A stretch of DNA of 64,000 bases from Xestospongia bergquistia (taxonomy: Eukaryota > Porifera > Demospongiae > Haplosclerida > Petrosiidae): assembly GCA_963965975.1 (NCBI GenBank), contig OZ014420.1:6288001-6352000 (forward strand), read 5' to 3'. A program made the translations under genes and the position numbers. This document shows positions 1 to 10,627 of this stretch, one piece after another (the first letter of the stretch is position 1; each line of letters starts with the position of its first letter). Under the pieces are notes generated by a model that worked only from the letters and a program-made list of their open reading frames with translations, was not told the origin of the DNA and searched no databases.

Positions 1-538
1 TACTTTGCTGAACAAACTTATCGTGATACTAGTGTAATGCTATCCCTTTGCTATTGCTTGGTTTATTAAAAATACAATTTACAAATCTCTGTACATAATA
101 AGGTTAATTCTAGTTAAGAATATGGTAGAGTTGGAAACAGCTCTGCAGACTATATAGTACTGATAAAATTTGTACTGATACTTAGTAATTTGTCACCTAC
201 ATACACTATACACTACTTTCACTAATTCATAATATATATTGATATATACATATTGTAACAGAAGTAACTTTGAGAACGTGAAACTACAAAAATGAGAGAA
301 TCTGAAATTAAACAAAAAAGGATATTGACTGAACTAAACAGTGAAGTCAGAGGTATTCCAATGATGAGGTGACCCAGCAAATGAGGTAAGGTGATCAAAT
401 AAATATGAAAGAAGAGAAGGAGATAACAATAAAAGGAAAATAGGAGAGAGTCAAGTCCCCTGGGAGCAATTCAAGAACATTAAAGGTAATTAGTACTAAT
501 TAGATGGGTGTGGTATGGGTGGGGTTTGTTAACCTTAA

Positions 539-722
539 ATGACAAAGGACCCATTTGCTAAAAATATGGCTGTTTTAATTTACAGGTAACATGTGTACTT
601 ACTTGAATTGTGAATGTGTCTTCTTCCATAGAGTATCACAGAGAATGTTACATTATGGTCTACATACTAGTAAAGATTTAGCTACAATTAAAAGAGAATT
701 CTATAAAGTTGTTCCAAGATGA
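539..722 (+). CDS. possible 45-aa two-exon small protein
   Basis: Two short open segments join at plausible splice sites: 539-585 (starting ATG, ending before gtaaca) and 632-722 (after ttccatag), giving a 45-residue product that ends in TGA. The sequence is basic, has no low complexity and looks protein-like: it begins MTKDPFAKNM and ends EFYKVVPR. I do not recognise a family. The donor is not a strong consensus and no upstream exon is evident, so this could also be the 3' end of a longer gene or chance. Nothing else in the first 3.3 kb looks coding. Confidence 0.3.
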
Positions 723-939
723 TACCATTTCACAGGTACGTATGACTTTGATTGTCATTATAACTATTATAAGTTATAGATTGTAATGACATCATTTTAA
801 GTAATGGCTGATCTTGTTTTAAACCTGCAAGTATTTCACCGCCAACATTGTCATATTCTGATGTGATTTGGGTGAGATATTCTGTGTTTTCTACCAATAC
901 ATTCCAGTGGACAATCTAGGTCATCCCTACATATACATA

Positions 940-1193
940 CAGGGGTGGAGACAGCTACTGAAAAGTGGGGGGCCAAGTGCTTAGTGAAGAATCAGATAGA
1001 TGTAAATGAAAATAGATGTAAATGAAAATCTTATTTTAAAAAATTAACTAAAAATTACCAAAGTGAGGAGTGCAATTCGACATGCATACTTGTATATCAC
1101 ACAGTCAAAAATCAAACAGTAAGGGGGCAGAGACCCCCCACTTTCAAAAGTGAGGGGCTCTAGCCCCCCTGTCCCCCTAGTTCTCCACCACTG
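940..1193. repeat. small hAT-like inverted-repeat element
   Basis: The segment begins CAGGGGTGGAGA and ends in the reverse complement of CAGTGGTGGAGA (11 of 12 positions match). Runs of G near the left end (about 966-974) face C/G-rich runs at 1125-1178. CAG-GGTG ends are typical of hAT-type non-autonomous elements. I could not find a clean 8-bp target duplication, so the assignment is tentative. No open reading frame of note lies inside. Confidence 0.35.
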
Positions 1194-2097
1194 ACATAGC
1201 TATTGTGTGCCTGATATTTGAAAGCTATATTTTGCCATATTGTCAATACATTCCTTGTTGATCCCTAATCCTCACATTCTATCAACTGAACAGTCGTTTA
1301 GTTTAGACTTCTTGTGTGACTGTTCGTCTCATACAACTATTACAACAAAGCATTATGACTTTGATATTGTGAATATTATGTAGCAATATCCATGCTCCCA
1401 TTCCTATTTTGGGCTTGTTCGATATGATTTACTACTATATATACCCCTACATTTAATGACTTTTTAGAAATTCTTATTTCTTTATAATAATATATTGTAA
1501 TAATAATAGTCAATTATTAGTGTTTTTTGTAAGCATCAAACATCAGGATGAAAGTGAGAAGTATGATTATGTTTAATTTGAAGAAGGTGAGCTATCTCTC
1601 CATCCATTCTTTAGTATTCCAGTTGTTACAAGTGACTTTCTTTTTCTCCCTCTATGTTCTGTACTTGTGGACTGACTGGACTCTGATCTTGGAGACTTTT
1701 CAACTACTGAGACTGTCTTATTTCAAGTTTTTTTTTATTTTCTTTTTATTTTATTAATTATAATTAATTTTTTCCATATTTTTCTTTCTTCAAAAACATT
1801 TTCCCTATAATTTGTCAAAGTCAATTATCTTAACTTTGGTTTAGAATATTTTAAAATTAATAATCACAAAGTTTGAAATTCCTAGATTTTTTATTAAAAA
1901 TTTGTTTAGAATATCAATTTTTTTCTTATAATCATCAATCTTATTGTATCTATATAGATTTGTTGTTGTTGTTTTACAAGATTTCTATCATATTTTTAAT
2001 ATCCCTTTTTTAGCAGAAATCTATTTTTTTTTAAAAATTAATTATAAATCTATTAGTGTTTTGTTGTTCTTGTGAGAGGTGTGTGCTGCTGATATTA

Positions 2098-2168
2098 TTT
2101 TCCCGCCATAATGGTGGTCACACGTTTGCTGTTCCTTGCTAGGTGCGTACTGATGATATTTTCCCGCC
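2098..2168. promoter_or_regulatory. pair of E2F-like TTTTCCCGCC sites
   Basis: TTTTCCCGCC occurs at 2098-2107 and again at 2159-2168, 61 bp apart, in otherwise AT-rich DNA. Each copy sits in a similar context (GTGC...TGATATT before it). The word matches the E2F/DP consensus TTTSSCGC. No adjacent start codon supports a promoter, so the function is inference. Confidence 0.3.
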
Positions 2169-3054
2169 TAACCAATGTGTGTGCATTAGCAATGGGTTCT
2201 CTGAAGACTTTCCTTGTTTGACTGGACTCTCAAGCTCTTCATCTATTAAGACAACTTAATTTCTGTTACAGTGCTTATACAAGTTCCTTTTAGATTATTA
2301 TTTTTATTCCAGCTTTTAGTTGTCAGAATTAATTGTTATTTATTATTTTACTTGTTTTGTTGGTGGTTTAAAAAGTCTAGGGTTCAGTACTCTCAAAAAA
2401 TGTCAACAAACTAAATAAGATAATATTACCACGTTGAACTTCTTATAGGACTGTTGCTACAAGGTATTATGCCTTTGATATTGTATTCATACTTTGGGCT
2501 TGTTTGAGATGATTTATTGCCATCTCTATATCCAATGGATTTTTTAAATTTACTGGACAGGTAATATACCAATTTTTGTACTGTAATCCCTAGAAATCTT
2601 ATGATTACTATAATCTCAGTAATTTTAAATTAGATTATGATTATACTAAATTAAGAAACATCATTGTACTTTTGTATGTATAGTTTTAATTGATTTCTTC
2701 TTAAATGTTGAGAACATGATATGAAAACCCTCAACATGGAGTTACCCTCAAAACATCTCCTTTCTTTGTAGCATCTGTGACTAACTTTACTACACCTTCA
2801 AAATGATTTGGGTATAGCATCTAGACTGGTCTTTCCCTTTGCTGTTTAAAGTAAGGTCAGAAACAGTTAATATTATTCATAGCAGCATAATACTAGACAA
2901 TATTGTTATAAAAGGTGTCATGTGATATGACATCCTTTATTGATCTTGAGAAAGTTACCACAACATAAGTAGTAGAATATAGAGGACCATATGTTACTGG
3001 ATACAAACCTAATGTCATGACACATCACTGATATATAATTGTACAATTACCTCA

Positions 3055-3180
3055 GCAATTTCTAATAGAGGAACAACCCTTGTATCACCATGCCTACAAA
3101 AAGGAAGAAATTGCAATTTCCAATTCCTAATAGAGGAACAACTTTTATATTACCATGCCTACAAAGAGGAACAAACTCTC
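3055..3180. repeat. 65-bp tandem duplication
   Basis: CTAATAGAGGAACAAC begins at 3062 and again at 3127, and 'accatgcctacaaa' recurs at the same spacing, so a 65-bp unit is present twice with some divergence. An open frame (3090-3323) runs across it, but the repeat explains most of that frame and no gene is claimed. Confidence 0.6.
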
Positions 3181-3344
3181 AATCGCCACAGTTACAGCCT
3201 ATTTCTATCACAACAATATACGATGCTGAACTTCATGTTTACTCTCCAGATGTATCTCTGCCTACTTCAAAATCTCTTTTGTTACTCTATTATCTAGTAA
3301 TCATAATTATTATTAAAAATTAAATATTCATTAGTAATAAGTAA

Positions 3345-3355
3345 TGCGCATGCGT
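3345..3355. promoter_or_regulatory. NRF1-type palindrome upstream of RPS8
   Basis: TGCGCATGCGT lies about 40 bp before the RPS8 start codon. It matches the core of the NRF1 site (YGCGCAYGCGCR). The pyrimidine-rich tract at 3370-3384 that follows resembles a 5'-TOP leader, as expected for ribosomal protein mRNAs. The transcription start cannot be read from sequence alone. Confidence 0.5.
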
Positions 3356-3393
3356 AGAAACCACGTTGACTTCTTCTTGTGCCTTAAGATAAA

Positions 3394-4533
<1,140 letters not shown>

Positions 4534-4684
4534 AGGACTTCTCTTCAGAACAGAGAAATATGTACCATCATTGTCGCTATTGTTTGTGAATGGAAAATCT
4601 TTGCAATAAAATATGTAAAAGTAATGTACTATATATATAAATACATTATTGCAACATTATAACTGACTATGTACCAGTAACACT

Positions 4685-5859
4685 TCACACAAAGTCTGGC
4701 CACGAATGTAATTGTTGTAATGCTTTGGAAGGAAGTGGTTTCTTTTTGTCCTGGTAGTGTTGACGTTTTGCATTTATAGGTCGAGAGCGAGTGCTTAATT
4801 CAGCATAACTAGGAGGGTCTTCAGAGATTGGTAGATTTGAAGGTGGATTTGTAGTTCCGCGTATCAGAGGTATTGGTCTGATATGATGCCCAAGGATGTC
4901 AACAATGTCATCTGGAGTTATACTGCTATTGTCTGAATCAGTGTCTGTTTCTTCATCACTTGATTCCTCAATAAATTGCAATTGAGTGTTTAAAGCTGAC
5001 GTTTTGTGTGGTACATTCTTTGAGGTGTGATACTGTCGTTCATGAGGTGGACCAGAATAGAAAGGAGTCTCTACAACATAGTCTCTGTCTTCATTACCTT
5101 CTTCTTGACTTTGATGTAACTGTACGCGCTAGGAAAATAATTCAGTTTATATTACATGACCAGAATTTAGTCTCACATAGCCAGCTCCATCACTTTATCT
5201 GCTATGTGAGACTAACCAGAACTCTATGAGTTTTTTAGGTGTCCTTAAGCAACTCCTTATTAATTTATTCTACTGTTAATAATGTAGTTATTAGTTTAAT
5301 GAATGTTTTTACAAACAGCTCTATATATTATACATATGCACAATCTTACCTGAATTACACTTGATCGTGATGGCATCACTTTAACTTTTTGTTTATTCTA
5401 ATATAAAAACAATGTTAACTGGTGTTTGATTGCACTATATATTGTTACCTCATTTTGTATCTGTCTCTCTAATACATGTTGTTGATTAATTAATCTATTT
5501 TGTTGTCTTATTTCATCACGTCTTAAGACTTCCCTTCGAATCATTTGTTCCATATTTTCTCGTGCCCTTTGTTCAATTCTCTCACGACTCTCCTCAATTC
5601 TTTCCTGTTCTCTAGCATCCCTGTTAATTTCACACATGCACACACAGAAGCATATCCAAGTACCTATAACTATTACTAATACAACACCAATAAAACATAA
5701 CAGAGCTACGCCAAATTCACTAGAAGCAGCATCTTTGATATCATTAGCACTATACACGAAGAAAGACTACATGCAGACATTATAATATGTGTCTTACTTT
5801 TGTGCACAGGTAACAGAGCAGGTCCAGAACAAATAAGCCAAGTAGAGTAGTTTCTTCAT
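4685..5859 (-). CDS. small type I membrane protein, signal peptide + TM + coiled coil + PPSY
   Basis: Four exons on the minus strand (5859-5798, 5749-5449, 5397-5350, 5128-4685) splice in phase to 284 aa. Residues 1-20 form a signal peptide (MKKLLYLAYLFW...CAQ). A very short ectodomain of about 15 residues follows, then a transmembrane helix (VALLCFIGVVLVIVIGTWIC) and a juxtamembrane Cys cluster (FCVCMC). After that comes a charged, Arg/Glu/Gln-rich helix of about 70 residues that should form a coiled coil, and an acidic tail with DPPSYAEL. PPSY is a PPxY motif that binds WW domains, for example in NEDD4-type ligases. I do not recognise the family. The Shisa-like layout (short ectodomain, Cys-rich juxtamembrane, PPxY tail) is only a loose analogy. 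It is transcribed divergently from the selenoprotein U gene, with 83 bp between start codons. Confidence 0.8.
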
Positions 5860-5942
5860 TATCGCTTTGCAGACGCAAAGGGTGGGGCTCTAATTATTCA
5901 TTTGAAAGGGCGTGGCATTGGAAAGGTAGAGGAGGTGTGGCT
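5860..5942. promoter_or_regulatory. 83-bp bidirectional promoter
   Basis: This gap separates the start codons of two divergent genes. It contains two GC/GT boxes, GGGTGGGGC (5880-5888) and GGGCGTGGC (about 5909-5917), unusual in this AT-rich DNA and typical of Sp/KLF sites. No TATA box was seen. The bidirectional role is inferred from position. Confidence 0.5.
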
Positions 5943-6798
5943 ATGGTTCTTTGGACGTGGAGTCTTGGAGCAGCTGCTGCTGCCATAGGAGCTGTCATCT
6001 TGGTGGCAAATAGTCCTCTACTCTTATTGAAACGGCCACCATTTAATCTACGTCAATTGGAACAGGCCTGGTTGAAATATATGGATGGAAGTGATCGTAT
6101 CATTCGTGCTAAAGATTTATGGTCTGATCGAGGAGCTGTCATTATGGTGGTAAGAAGACCTGGATGATCTTTGTGTCGGGAGGTAAGTGGAGACTTAGAA
6201 ACAACACACCCACACTAATCTCATCATGAAGTACTGACTTTCATAGGAAGCCCAAGAGCTTTCCTCTCTTCGTCCAGAACTTGATAAACTCAATGTTCCT
6301 CTGTATGGTATAGTCCATGAGACTCGTGGGGCTAAGGAGTTTCGCAAATATCTTCAAGGTGATATATTGTTAGATGAAAAGGTATTTGGTAATCATAGTG
6401 TCTTCACAACTCTAATTTTCTCCTTTAGAAAGTGTTCTATGGTGATACCAGAATAAATCTATTAGGTTTGTAATAATAATGACATCACAATGACATCATG
6501 TTTATTTTAAGGTCTACTACGATTCAGTTCCATGTACAATTATAATATCGCTTCTTCAAAAGTTAAGGGAAACTTGGAAGGAGATGGTACCCTACCTGGA
6601 TCTAGTTTAGTAATAGGTATATAACTCAGTCCCATTCTCATATTTTCATACACATAATGATTGGAATGAGACTACACATGTTGTCATCTAGGTCCAGGAG
6701 ATCAAGGCATTCTCTTTGAATATCGTTCCAAGGAATTCAGTGATCATGCTGATCCAAAAAGCATACTTGAAGCAGCTCAAAAAATTAACAATCACTAA
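5943..6798 (+). CDS. SELENOU: selenoprotein U / peroxiredoxin-like 2 family (UGA = Sec)
   Basis: Five exons (5943-6182, 6247-6381, 6429-6465, 6512-6616, 6692-6798) give 207 aa. An N-terminal hydrophobic segment (AAAAAIGAVILVANS) precedes a thioredoxin-like fold. The key feature is an in-frame TGA at 6165-6167 in RRPG-UGA-SLCREE, where mammalian PRXL2A (FAM213A) has RRPGCFLCREE. The UGA therefore replaces the first Cys of the CxxC redox centre, giving UxxC. Reading frame and homology continue past it: SSLRPELDKLNVPLYGIV, DEKKVFYGD, NLEGDGTLPG, GDQGILFEYRSKEF, ILEAAQKI. The family is a redox-active selenoprotein U/PAMM group, with Sec in fish and several invertebrates and Cys in mammals. The SECIS hairpin at 6812-6891 supports recoding. 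An apparent upstream GTG frame exists; ATG at 5943 is chosen as the first ATG after the promoter. Confidence 0.93.
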
Positions 6799-6811
6799 AT
6801 ACAATTATCAC

Positions 6812-6891
6812 TGTACTAATGTGTGTTAATGATGGCATACTTGTAAACATTATACAACAATTGTGCCTGATCAATACATCGCACATGTACA
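6812..6891 (+). promoter_or_regulatory. SECIS element, type I
   Basis: It begins 14 nt after the selenoprotein stop codon. The 5' quartet ATGA (6829-6832) faces GA (6869-6870). The helix between them pairs GGCA (6834-6837) with TGCC (6864-6867) and TACTTGT (6838-6844) with ACAATTG (6857-6863), with one G.T pair and one mismatch. The 12-nt apical loop starts with unpaired AAA (6845-6847), 12 nt from the quartet. The lower stem pairs TGTAC with GTACA and ATGTGTG with CGCACAT across an internal loop. Every landmark of a eukaryotic SECIS is present. It recruits SBP2/EFsec to recode UGA as selenocysteine. Confidence 0.9.
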
Positions 6892-6898
6892 TTGATTT

Positions 6899-8511
6899 AT
6901 AATAAATGATTGTGTAAACAAAAATCTTATAAATATCAATTCAAAAACATTATATAAGAATCAAAGATATATAATTATTGTTTTACATTTTTGATACCAA
7001 TGAAGGACTACAGAGTATGACTATAAAATTGTTCAATGAAGTACTAGTATGGAATATTAACAGACTATACTGACTATAATGCTACTATTTATTTCCTCGA
7101 CTTCCTTATTAACAACCTAAGCTCTAACAGCAATCACATGGAATCTATTGTTAAAATACACTCATACACACATAGCTGGCCTGTTATTAATAGAAAATGT
7201 TATATGCCCCTTACATGCTAGCTGATGTTAACAGAGATTATTAATTGCTCACAAGATTTAATGTTGTCTTGACAAATAAAACTACAAAGTACAAAGTGGA
7301 TGATCCAACAAATAATAGGATATATAACAATTTTCTATCTTTTTTCAAGTTGAGACAAATATTGTTTTCTTTTATACAACATTTCAACATTGTACTGGAA
7401 ATAAACTGATTGAGTCACTATTATTTTCTACCTCGTTTAGAGGACAGCATAATATGTCTATAGAATGAAATATAATAGTACATTGTACCTATTTTCTACA
7501 CAATTTGGAAGAAACCATTAACTTATTGCTGTAACTACTCTAAAGTTGTTGGGAACAATGTTAAACTTTTAGACAATGGGTTTATTTGTATTGCCTGTGC
7601 AAAATAAACAATAGTCTTTAAATAAATTTGGAATATGTACAGCAATAAACAGTTTCTTCCAAAAAGCATTCAAAATGACATAATTATTAGTAAATTGTTC
7701 ACTTTTAGTAGAAAATTATATTTTAGAGAAACTTGACAACAATGTATGGAATTTATAATTTATACAATAAGTCAACAGCATACATATCACCATAGCAACA
7801 GTTACTTTAACAACAATATCAGTGTTATCATAGCAACAATTACCATAGCAACATAATGTACATGACCAATTATTGTTTTAAGATTAAAGCTAATTACTTT
7901 GTGTTTTCAATTTAAATTAATGACAATTGTTTAATTTCCATATATAATTGCAGGTTTTGCTAAAAGACAATTTTCTACCGAAAAGTGAAGAATTTAGTTG
8001 TGGTATCTGTTTTCTATACATTTTAAAAAGAAATTATTTATTTCTATAGCACTTGCAAATTTTATGAAAACAATGTCTAAATGTACTAGATATTGAATTC
8101 CTTTGTATTTATCAATTTCTTGGTATAATTGGTAAGTTTTTTAAACAATCAGATCATATAATCCTTATATCCATGGAAACATTTAATCCATATAAAAAGT
8201 TAATAGCACATATATCACCATAGCAACAATTAATTTGGTAACAACATGGGTGTTATCATAGCAACTGTTACCATGGTAACAATCATCATAACAAAATTGA
8301 AATAGCAATGAAAAGCACTAAAGTAGAAAAGTCTCACCGCTATGTGGGTAATAACAGTAGGTGTGGTTAAGTTTAACCTTTAATACATTATGTATTATCA
8401 AATGTGGGGCAGTCATTTTAGTCACCTATTCTTCTTGGTTTTAATTATTCAATTTCTTCTAATCCATATATTATATTTTATTGAATTTTACATACCAAAT
8501 GACTTTGCTAT
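6899..8511. other. non-coding gap between convergent genes, with CATAGCAAC repeats
   Basis: No coding sequence was found. A polyadenylation-like AATAAA at 6900-6905 fits the selenoprotein transcript. Two related blocks, about 7776-7860 and 8200-8295, each contain several copies of CCATAGCAAC/TCATAGCAAC and GTTACC words in the same order, indicating a direct duplication of about 85 bp. The rest is AT-rich. Confidence 0.6.
8267..8280. promoter_or_regulatory. perfect RFX X-box palindrome
   Basis: GTTACCATGGTAAC is a perfect 14-bp palindrome that fits the RFX X-box consensus (GTNRCC-N-RGYAAC type). Neighbouring CATAGCAAC copies look like half-sites. It lies in the 3' intergenic space of elongin A, not at a known start, so a regulatory role is inference. 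Confidence 0.4.
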
Positions 8512-10258
8512 TTACCTTTCTTTTGCCATTTTCATCGTCTGTTTCATGATTTGAGACCCACTTCCACCAGAGGCAGCTAAAGATGATGATTTACGATGAA
8601 AAGATTGACTATAACCTCCTCTGTGTCGGCGAGATGGTACAGGAGCAAGAGTAGAAAGAACAGCTGCTTTTCTCACTAAAAGAAAGAGCCCAGTGTCTAT
8701 ATTTACATTATAAAGACTGACTAGGTTCTTCTCTAGCTTGTTGTCTAGCTCGGATTGAACTTGTTATCGATTTCATTCGTTGTTCTCTATCATCAAGTCT
8801 CTCCTAGAAGATATGTTACTAATAATAGAGTGCAGCCTATTTTTAGTAACACAGGTACAAACCAGATATAATTCTCTCCATGTTTGGTCATCGGTGGGCA
8901 TGATACCACGAAATTCTTTTTGACAATGTTTCTGCCACAAACCATCACTGTCTTCTATAAAATGCTATAGGTAAATTAAATGTATTATAAAATGTATTAA
9001 AATATATTAAAATGGATAAATACACAGACTTTCTGTTGACTTACAGGATTATATTCTTCCAATCTCATTAATTGTGTAGGTGTACATCTACAAGGCAAAA
9101 CACAAGCTATTAAATAATTATTTTGCAAGACTACATTTGAATGACTGTTGTAAATGTCTTACTTGGAAAGTACTGGCTCAAGTATAAAAAATGGAATACC
9201 ACCAACTTCTTCAATAGCTATATTGAGAGAGAGACAGACAGACAGACAGAGACAGAGACAGAGAGAGACAGAGACAGAGCGAGAGAATACATTGATAAAG
9301 ACATAATGTCTCATACCATCTATGTTGTCTGTTAAAATGTTCATACACATGTCAAAGAGAGAGGGTACATCTAAAAATGAGAAGAGTTATGTTAACAAAA
9401 GACAAAAAATACACATAACTTACATTTTAATCCTGTACTTTTTCCAGAATAGACTTGAGTTCGTGAACGTTTTGATAAAGCAACACTTAATGATTTGTTC
9501 TCCTCAATATTAGCACCTAATGAAGGGAACTTACTCAACAGATAAATTCAGAGTGAGAGAGATAGAGACTTAGAGAGAAACCTTTTCTTTTTCTTTGATT
9601 TATTGGACTACTTGATGTGGGAGCATTGGGTACAACTTTGTTAACGTCTTCTCTCCAATGAGTCATGTGACCATCACATGACTTATTCAGATGTGATCTA
9701 CTGGAATTGGTGACAGAAACAGTTCCAATTGATCTATCAGACTTCTTAGAATGATCTAATTCTCCGGAAGGACCTTCTTTTTGAGGTATTTGTATATCTT
9801 TTTGTTGTCTTGACGTGTTGGATTTATTAGTCTCTGTTGGAGTTAGCAACTTCTTCCATCGTTTTACCAATTCCTTGGATTTATGGCTTACCTCTCCGCC
9901 ATGTTTTCTCAGTGCATTGACTGTCTTGCCTACATGTGTTGCCTAAAATGTATGCATAACAACATGAAATGGATGTATAGCAACATCAAAAGGATGTATA
10001 ACAACATCAAATGGATACACCACTTACTTCTAAAATTTTCAACGTCATACGTATCAATGACAGCTGATTTAAGATCTTCAATATTTTATCTTCCTGTAAA
10101 GCAATGATTAAAAATTATGATTGAATTTAAGATTTATATAATACTACTAATCTCCACAATAAAGACAGTCTTACTCGATTTGATTGCTGGCAGAGTTCAG
10201 CTAATCTCCTTTCTAATTTCATAACTAGTTTTATATCATCTGAGACATCTTCAGACAT
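8512..10258 (-). CDS. ELOA: elongin A (transcription elongation factor / ubiquitin ligase adaptor)
   Basis: This is a multi-exon minus-strand gene. The ATG at 10258 starts MSEDVSDDIKLVMKLERRL; next exons are 10093-10028 and 9942-9582. The N-terminal TFIIS/LW domain is clear (LKILEATHVGKTVNALRKHGG..., KELVKRWKKLL). A polar linker follows, then the elongin A core: VPSLFDMCMNIL, IEEVGGIPFFILEPVL, CTPTQLMRLEEYNP, LWQKHCQKEFRG, WRELYLERLDDREQR, IRARQQARE. The end is KQTMKMAKER, like the basic C-terminus of vertebrate elongin A. Elongin A stimulates RNA polymerase II elongation with elongins B/C and can act as a CUL5 substrate receptor. Introns carry a GA/CA microsatellite (9225-9286) and a minisatellite (9951-10018). 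The start is 369 bp upstream of and divergent from the first transporter gene. Confidence 0.9.
9225..9286. repeat. GAGA/GACA microsatellite
   Basis: Imperfect GAGA, GACA and GAGACA units run for about 60 bp inside an elongin A intron. They create spurious open frames on both strands. Confidence 0.85.
9951..10018. repeat. about 24-bp minisatellite in a short intron
   Basis: Three imperfect copies of a unit like GGATGTATAACAACATCAAAT fill most of the 85-bp intron between elongin A exons 2 and 3, which both encode the TFIIS-like domain. Confidence 0.75.
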
Positions 10259-10627
10259 AGTTAATAATACACCACGGACAGAAATTGCATTTTACGAAAT
10301 TCCAAATAAATAAGATTATTACGGTAGAGACTATAACTAATTATTGTATGAATTTGTATCGTTATGATTTAATCTATATGTATGTATACCTACCATAATT
10401 AGAATTAAAATCTAACTTTTCTTGTTTTCTTCTCAGTGATGTCCCATGCAATGTTGTTGTCTTAAACACAATTGTGACAATTTAAAATGACTTAGCTAAT
10501 AGTTGTTCTTGGGATTTGGGAAACCCTTACTCTGAGAAGTTGTCCCTGTAAATTACATTTTGGCAACTTTGTTGTAAAAATGTAATTTAAACACTGAATC
10601 CTGTTGACATACTTCCTGCCCCTGGAA

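Larger units (their letters stand above)
1194..3340. other. non-coding stretch with diverged duplications
   Basis: No convincing gene was seen. AT-rich low-complexity sequence dominates at 1730-2040. A segment around 1309-1440 resembles 2434-2535: both carry 'tatgactttgatattgt'-like and 'tttgggcttgtt'-like words in the same order. A segment at 1666-1730 similarly resembles 2215-2275. This suggests an old direct duplication of a non-coding sequence. A 69-codon frame at 1548-1757 is mostly poly-F/L low complexity and was not accepted as a gene. Confidence 0.5.

Noticed and set aside
940..1193. Certain assignment of the inverted-repeat segment to a hAT element
   Set aside because: Ends fit hAT style, but no clear 8-bp target duplication was found, so it was reported only tentatively.
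1548..1757. 69-codon open frame
   Set aside because: Low-complexity Phe/Leu run over a T-rich tract, no splice context and no recognisable family.
3090..3323. 77-codon open frame
   Set aside because: Half of it is a translated 65-bp tandem repeat; the remainder ends in poly-Leu/Ile from AT-rich DNA.
6165..6167. TGA as a genuine stop or a sequencing error in the PRXL2-like gene
   Set aside because: The position coincides with the known Sec/Cys site, the frame continues with conserved residues in five exons, and a SECIS follows the final stop.
9141..9350. Open frames on both strands over the GA/CA microsatellite
   Set aside because: They read repeated Arg-Glu-Thr-Asp or Ser-Val-Leu-Cys codons from a simple repeat inside an elongin A intron.
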